This document shows, one piece after another, positions 61,874-64,000 of a DNA stretch of 64,000 nt (the stretch's first letter is position 1; the number at the start of each line of letters is the position of its first letter). Made by a program: the position numbers and the translations under genes. This DNA is from Brucella daejeonensis (lineage in GTDB: Bacteria; Pseudomonadota; Alphaproteobacteria; Rhizobiales; Rhizobiaceae). The stretch covers positions 248,001-312,000 of the forward strand of contig NZ_JACIJG010000002.1 of assembly GCF_014199265.1 (NCBI RefSeq), in the 5' to 3' direction. The notes beneath the pieces were generated by a model that saw nothing but the letters and a program-made list of their open reading frames with translations, was not told where the DNA came from and made no database searches.

Positions 61874-63621
61874 CATCCGTTGTCCCCCGAACGGAATCAT
61901 TGACGGCAGAAGACGGCAAGGCGGCAGGCGACGGAAGACATTCGCGCCGCTCGCAACGTCGTCCTGTTCCGTCCTTGCTGAAGCGGGGGGCATATCTTCA
62001 GGCAGCCGCAGCCCTTTTGTGGCTGCCTCAGGCGGGCATTCTTGCCTATGCAATCGGTCGACTGGCCGATACCGGTTTTGACAATTCCATCTATTATGGC
62101 GCGGCAGGCATGTTCCTGCTCGGTTGCCTGCGCAGTCTCCTCGACAGCGCCGGGGCTGCAAAGGCGTTCGACGCGGCGAGGGAAGAACTTTCCCGGCTGC
62201 GTGTGCAGGCTGTCGCGGCCCTTGCACAACGCTCGCCTCTGGATGCAACGCGGCCGTCCTCGGGCGAAACCGCAAGCATTCTTGCCGAACAGGCGGAGAT
62301 GGTCGTTCCCTATCTTTCCCGTTACGTGCCGGTGCGCATCCGCGTCATGCTGGTTCCGCTGGCGATACTTGGCATCGTGCTCTGGCTTTCCTGGGCTCCC
62401 GCGCTCATCCTGATTGTTGCCGCGCCGCTCATCCCGATTTTCATGGCCCTGATCGGCTGGCGCGCGAAAGCGGCTAGCGAAAGGCAACTCGTTGCTCTCG
62501 GCGGTATGAACGGTTTTCTGCTCGACCGCCTGCGCGGCCTTGCCACCATTCGCACATTCCACGCGGTGGATGCGACGGCCAACCGCTTGCGCGAAAATGC
62601 CGAGACATTGCGCTCCAGGACCATGTCCGTCCTCCGCATCGCCTTTCTGTCCTCCGCGGTTCTGGAACTCTTCGCGGCCATCGGCGTCGCGATGGTGGCG
62701 GTCTATATCGGTTTTCATCTGTTGGGGCAGCTCGATTTCGGTGCCTGGGGCCACAAGCTGACGCTTGCGGAAGGCTTGTTCATCCTGCTTCTGTCGCCCG
62801 CTTTCTTCGAGCCGCTTCGCGATCTTTCCGCCGTCTGGCACGACCGCGCGGCGGGCGAAGCCGCCATCGATGCGCTGGAGAAACTCGCAGAACATCCAGT
62901 CACCATTGTCGGCGGTACGAATATGTCCGCTTCGCGCGCCACCAATGCTCCCTCGATTGCGCTGCACGATGTCGGCTTTGCCTATGCAACCGGGGCCAAT
63001 GTTCTTGAAGATTTCAATCTCGACATCGAACCGGGCGAGCATGTGGCGCTGCTGGCGCCAAGCGGCTGCGGCAAGTCCACCATTCTTGCGCTGATCGCCG
63101 GTCTGACGACACCACAAACCGGCACGATCAGGATCGCCGATACGGAAATGACTGACGACACGGCTGCGGCTCTTCGTTCACGGATGAGCTGGATCGGCCA
63201 GAAGCCGCATATTTTCGCGGGCTCCGCCCGGCAGAATATCGTTCTCGGTCGGGAAGCCGACGCCGCAACCATTCAGACAATCGTCGACGACATGGCGCTA
63301 GGCAACGTCTTCGGTGTCACCGGCAACAGCCTGATCGGGGAGAACGGCGCCGGAATTTCGGGCGGCGAGGCATTGCGTCTGGCGCTGGCGCGTGCCGCGA
63401 TCGATCCTGCCGCCGACATCATTCTGGCCGACGAACCGACCGCTCATCTCGATCAGGAGACGGCGACAGTCATTGCCGACAGTCTGACGAGGCTTGCCCG
63501 GAACCGGACGCTGGTCGTCGCGACCCATGACGAAGCGCTCGCGCGCAGGATGCATCGCGTGATCCGCCTCGACGGCGATGCGGAAGACGCTTGCCTCTGG
63601 CAGAGGAGGGCAGCCGAATGA
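61870..63621 (+). CDS. cydD: Thiol/heme ABC exporter subunit CydD
   Basis: Half-transporter of 583 residues needed for assembly of cytochrome bd oxidase; with CydC it moves cysteine and glutathione to the periplasm and binds heme. Six hydrophobic segments in residues 30-310 are followed by an ATPase domain: Walker A APSGCGKST, a Q-loop ending GQKPHIFAGSARQNI, signature ISGGEALRLALARA, Walker B IILADEPTAHLD and switch His in ATHDEALA. The signature lacks the usual Q-R, as in many CydD. The first 35 residues are a polar leader. The GTG start overlaps the regulator stop. Confidence 0.92.
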   Translation: MTSVVPRTESLTAEDGKAAGDGRHSRRSQRRPVPSLLKRGAYLQAAAALLWLPQAGILAYAIGRLADTGFDNSIYYGAAGMFLLGCLRSLLDSAGAAKAFDAAREELSRLRVQAVAALAQRSPLDATRPSSGETASILAEQAEMVVPYLSRYVPVRIRVMLVPLAILGIVLWLSWAPALILIVAAPLIPIFMALIGWRAKAASERQLVALGGMNGFLLDRLRGLATIRTFHAVDATANRLRENAETLRSRTMSVLRIAFLSSAVLELFAAIGVAMVAVYIGFHLLGQLDFGAWGHKLTLAEGLFILLLSPAFFEPLRDLSAVWHDRAAGEAAIDALEKLAEHPVTIVGGTNMSASRATNAPSIALHDVGFAYATGANVLEDFNLDIEPGEHVALLAPSGCGKSTILALIAGLTTPQTGTIRIADTEMTDDTAAALRSRMSWIGQKPHIFAGSARQNIVLGREADAATIQTIVDDMALGNVFGVTGNSLIGENGAGISGGEALRLALARAAIDPAADIILADEPTAHLDQETATVIADSLTRLARNRTLVVATHDEALARRMHRVIRLDGDAEDACLWQRRAAE

Positions 63622-64000
63622 AGGGCCTTGACGCATTGCGGCCTATCCTGCTGCTCTTTTTCCGCATCAGGGGCAGGGCGCTTCTGGCCGGCATCGCGAC
63701 CGCGACCGTCACCGTGCTCGCAGGGATTGCCCTTCTGGGCCTTTCGGGCTGGTTCATCACCGCAACGGCCATTGCGGGCCTAAGCTTGACCACGGCAGTG
63801 GTGTTTGACGTGTTTGCACCCGCCGCCGGTATCCGCCTGCTGGCGATCCTGCGCACCGGTTCGCGCTATCTCGAACGGCTCGTCACGCATGATGCAACGC
63901 TGGCAATTCTTGCCGCGCTCCGCGAAAAGCTGTTTCGGAGCTGGGCGCGCCCCATGGCAGCAGAAACACTTTTGAAGCGTCCCGCCCGTCTCCTGTTCCG
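63618..64000 (+). CDS. cydC: Thiol/heme ABC exporter subunit CydC, N-terminal part (runs off the window)
   Basis: The first 127 residues are present. They start MKGLDALRPILLLFFRIRG, then two hydrophobic segments (ALLAGIATATVTVLAGIALLGLSGWFITATAIAG) and ILRTGSRYLERLVTHDATLAILAALREKLFRSWARP, the well-conserved CydC cytoplasmic loop. AGGAGGGCAGCCGA precedes the ATG, which overlaps the cydD stop by four bases. The ATPase domain lies beyond position 64000. In relatives cydAB follow. Confidence 0.92.
   Translation, partial: MKGLDALRPILLLFFRIRGRALLAGIATATVTVLAGIALLGLSGWFITATAIAGLSLTTAVVFDVFAPAAGIRLLAILRTGSRYLERLVTHDATLAILAALREKLFRSWARPMAAETLLKRPARLLF

Overview
The window reads as chromosomal DNA of an alphaproteobacterium of the Brucella/Ochrobactrum group (Rhizobiales). 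The main reasons are a RirA-type Rrf2 iron regulator with cysteines at 91, 99 and 105, Irr (ICE) and RirA (IRO) type operators, an MrpA protein with the MrpB domain fused to its C-terminus, DUF3775 and DUF1127 proteins, a VirK-like secreted protein and short Rhizobiales-type palindromic repeats. Genus assignment is an inference from gene content; no rRNA is present. Almost all sequence is ordinary coding DNA with short intergenic gaps. There is no IS element, phage, CRISPR array or plasmid gene.

Layout. 1-165: an FMN riboswitch reading leftwards out of the window. 764-5067: a glucose/mannose-type ABC importer with an internal hairpin-T tract after the binding-protein gene. 5132-7605: a VirK-like protein, a 33-residue membrane peptide missed by ordinary gene calling, and an MFS drug exporter. 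7609-9842 (-): ppx-rlmE. 10252-12637 (-): a cystine-type ABC importer. 12897-24264: a divergon with 5-oxoprolinase on one side and a MarR-type regulator, a dipeptide ABC importer and an M14-type peptidase on the other; together they look like uptake and breakdown of pyroglutamyl or similar peptides. 24265-31168 (-): a six-gene catechol-siderophore operon (TonB receptor, periplasmic trilactone esterase, CeuE-like binding protein, two permeases, ATPase) with a RirA-type box at its promoter. 31292-32767: divergent from it, an unusual fusion of a LysR DNA-binding domain to a TrpD2/YbiB-like domain. 33125-33270: a 146-bp imperfect palindrome.

33290-38445 (-): DUF3775, an FAD dehydrogenase, a TauE/SafE exporter, a class IV aminotransferase and an EamA exporter. 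38699-41296: a DUF1127 peptide, an AzgA-type purine permease and a deaminase. 41536-42770 (-): rirA, with adjacent ICE and IRO boxes, and a YbaK-type editing protein. 43083-43172: tRNA-Ser(UGA), followed by about 1 kb of weak, lower-GC ORFs. 44181-48836: an AbgB-like M20 hydrolase with a His/Arg/octopine-type ABC importer. 48958: mog. 49635-53687: an Anbu (ancestral proteasome beta-subunit homologue) cluster with ATP-grasp, alpha-E and transglutaminase-like genes. 53781 (-): a nitroreductase. 54826-60850: a complete Mrp/Pha cation/proton antiporter operon. 61289-64000: a GbsR-type regulator with cydD and the start of cydC, which runs off the end.

The two most interesting systems are the Anbu cluster, whose biochemical product is not established, and the LysR-TrpD2 fusion beside the siderophore operon. 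The siderophore operon and rirA, 10 kb apart, appear to form one iron-responsive circuit.
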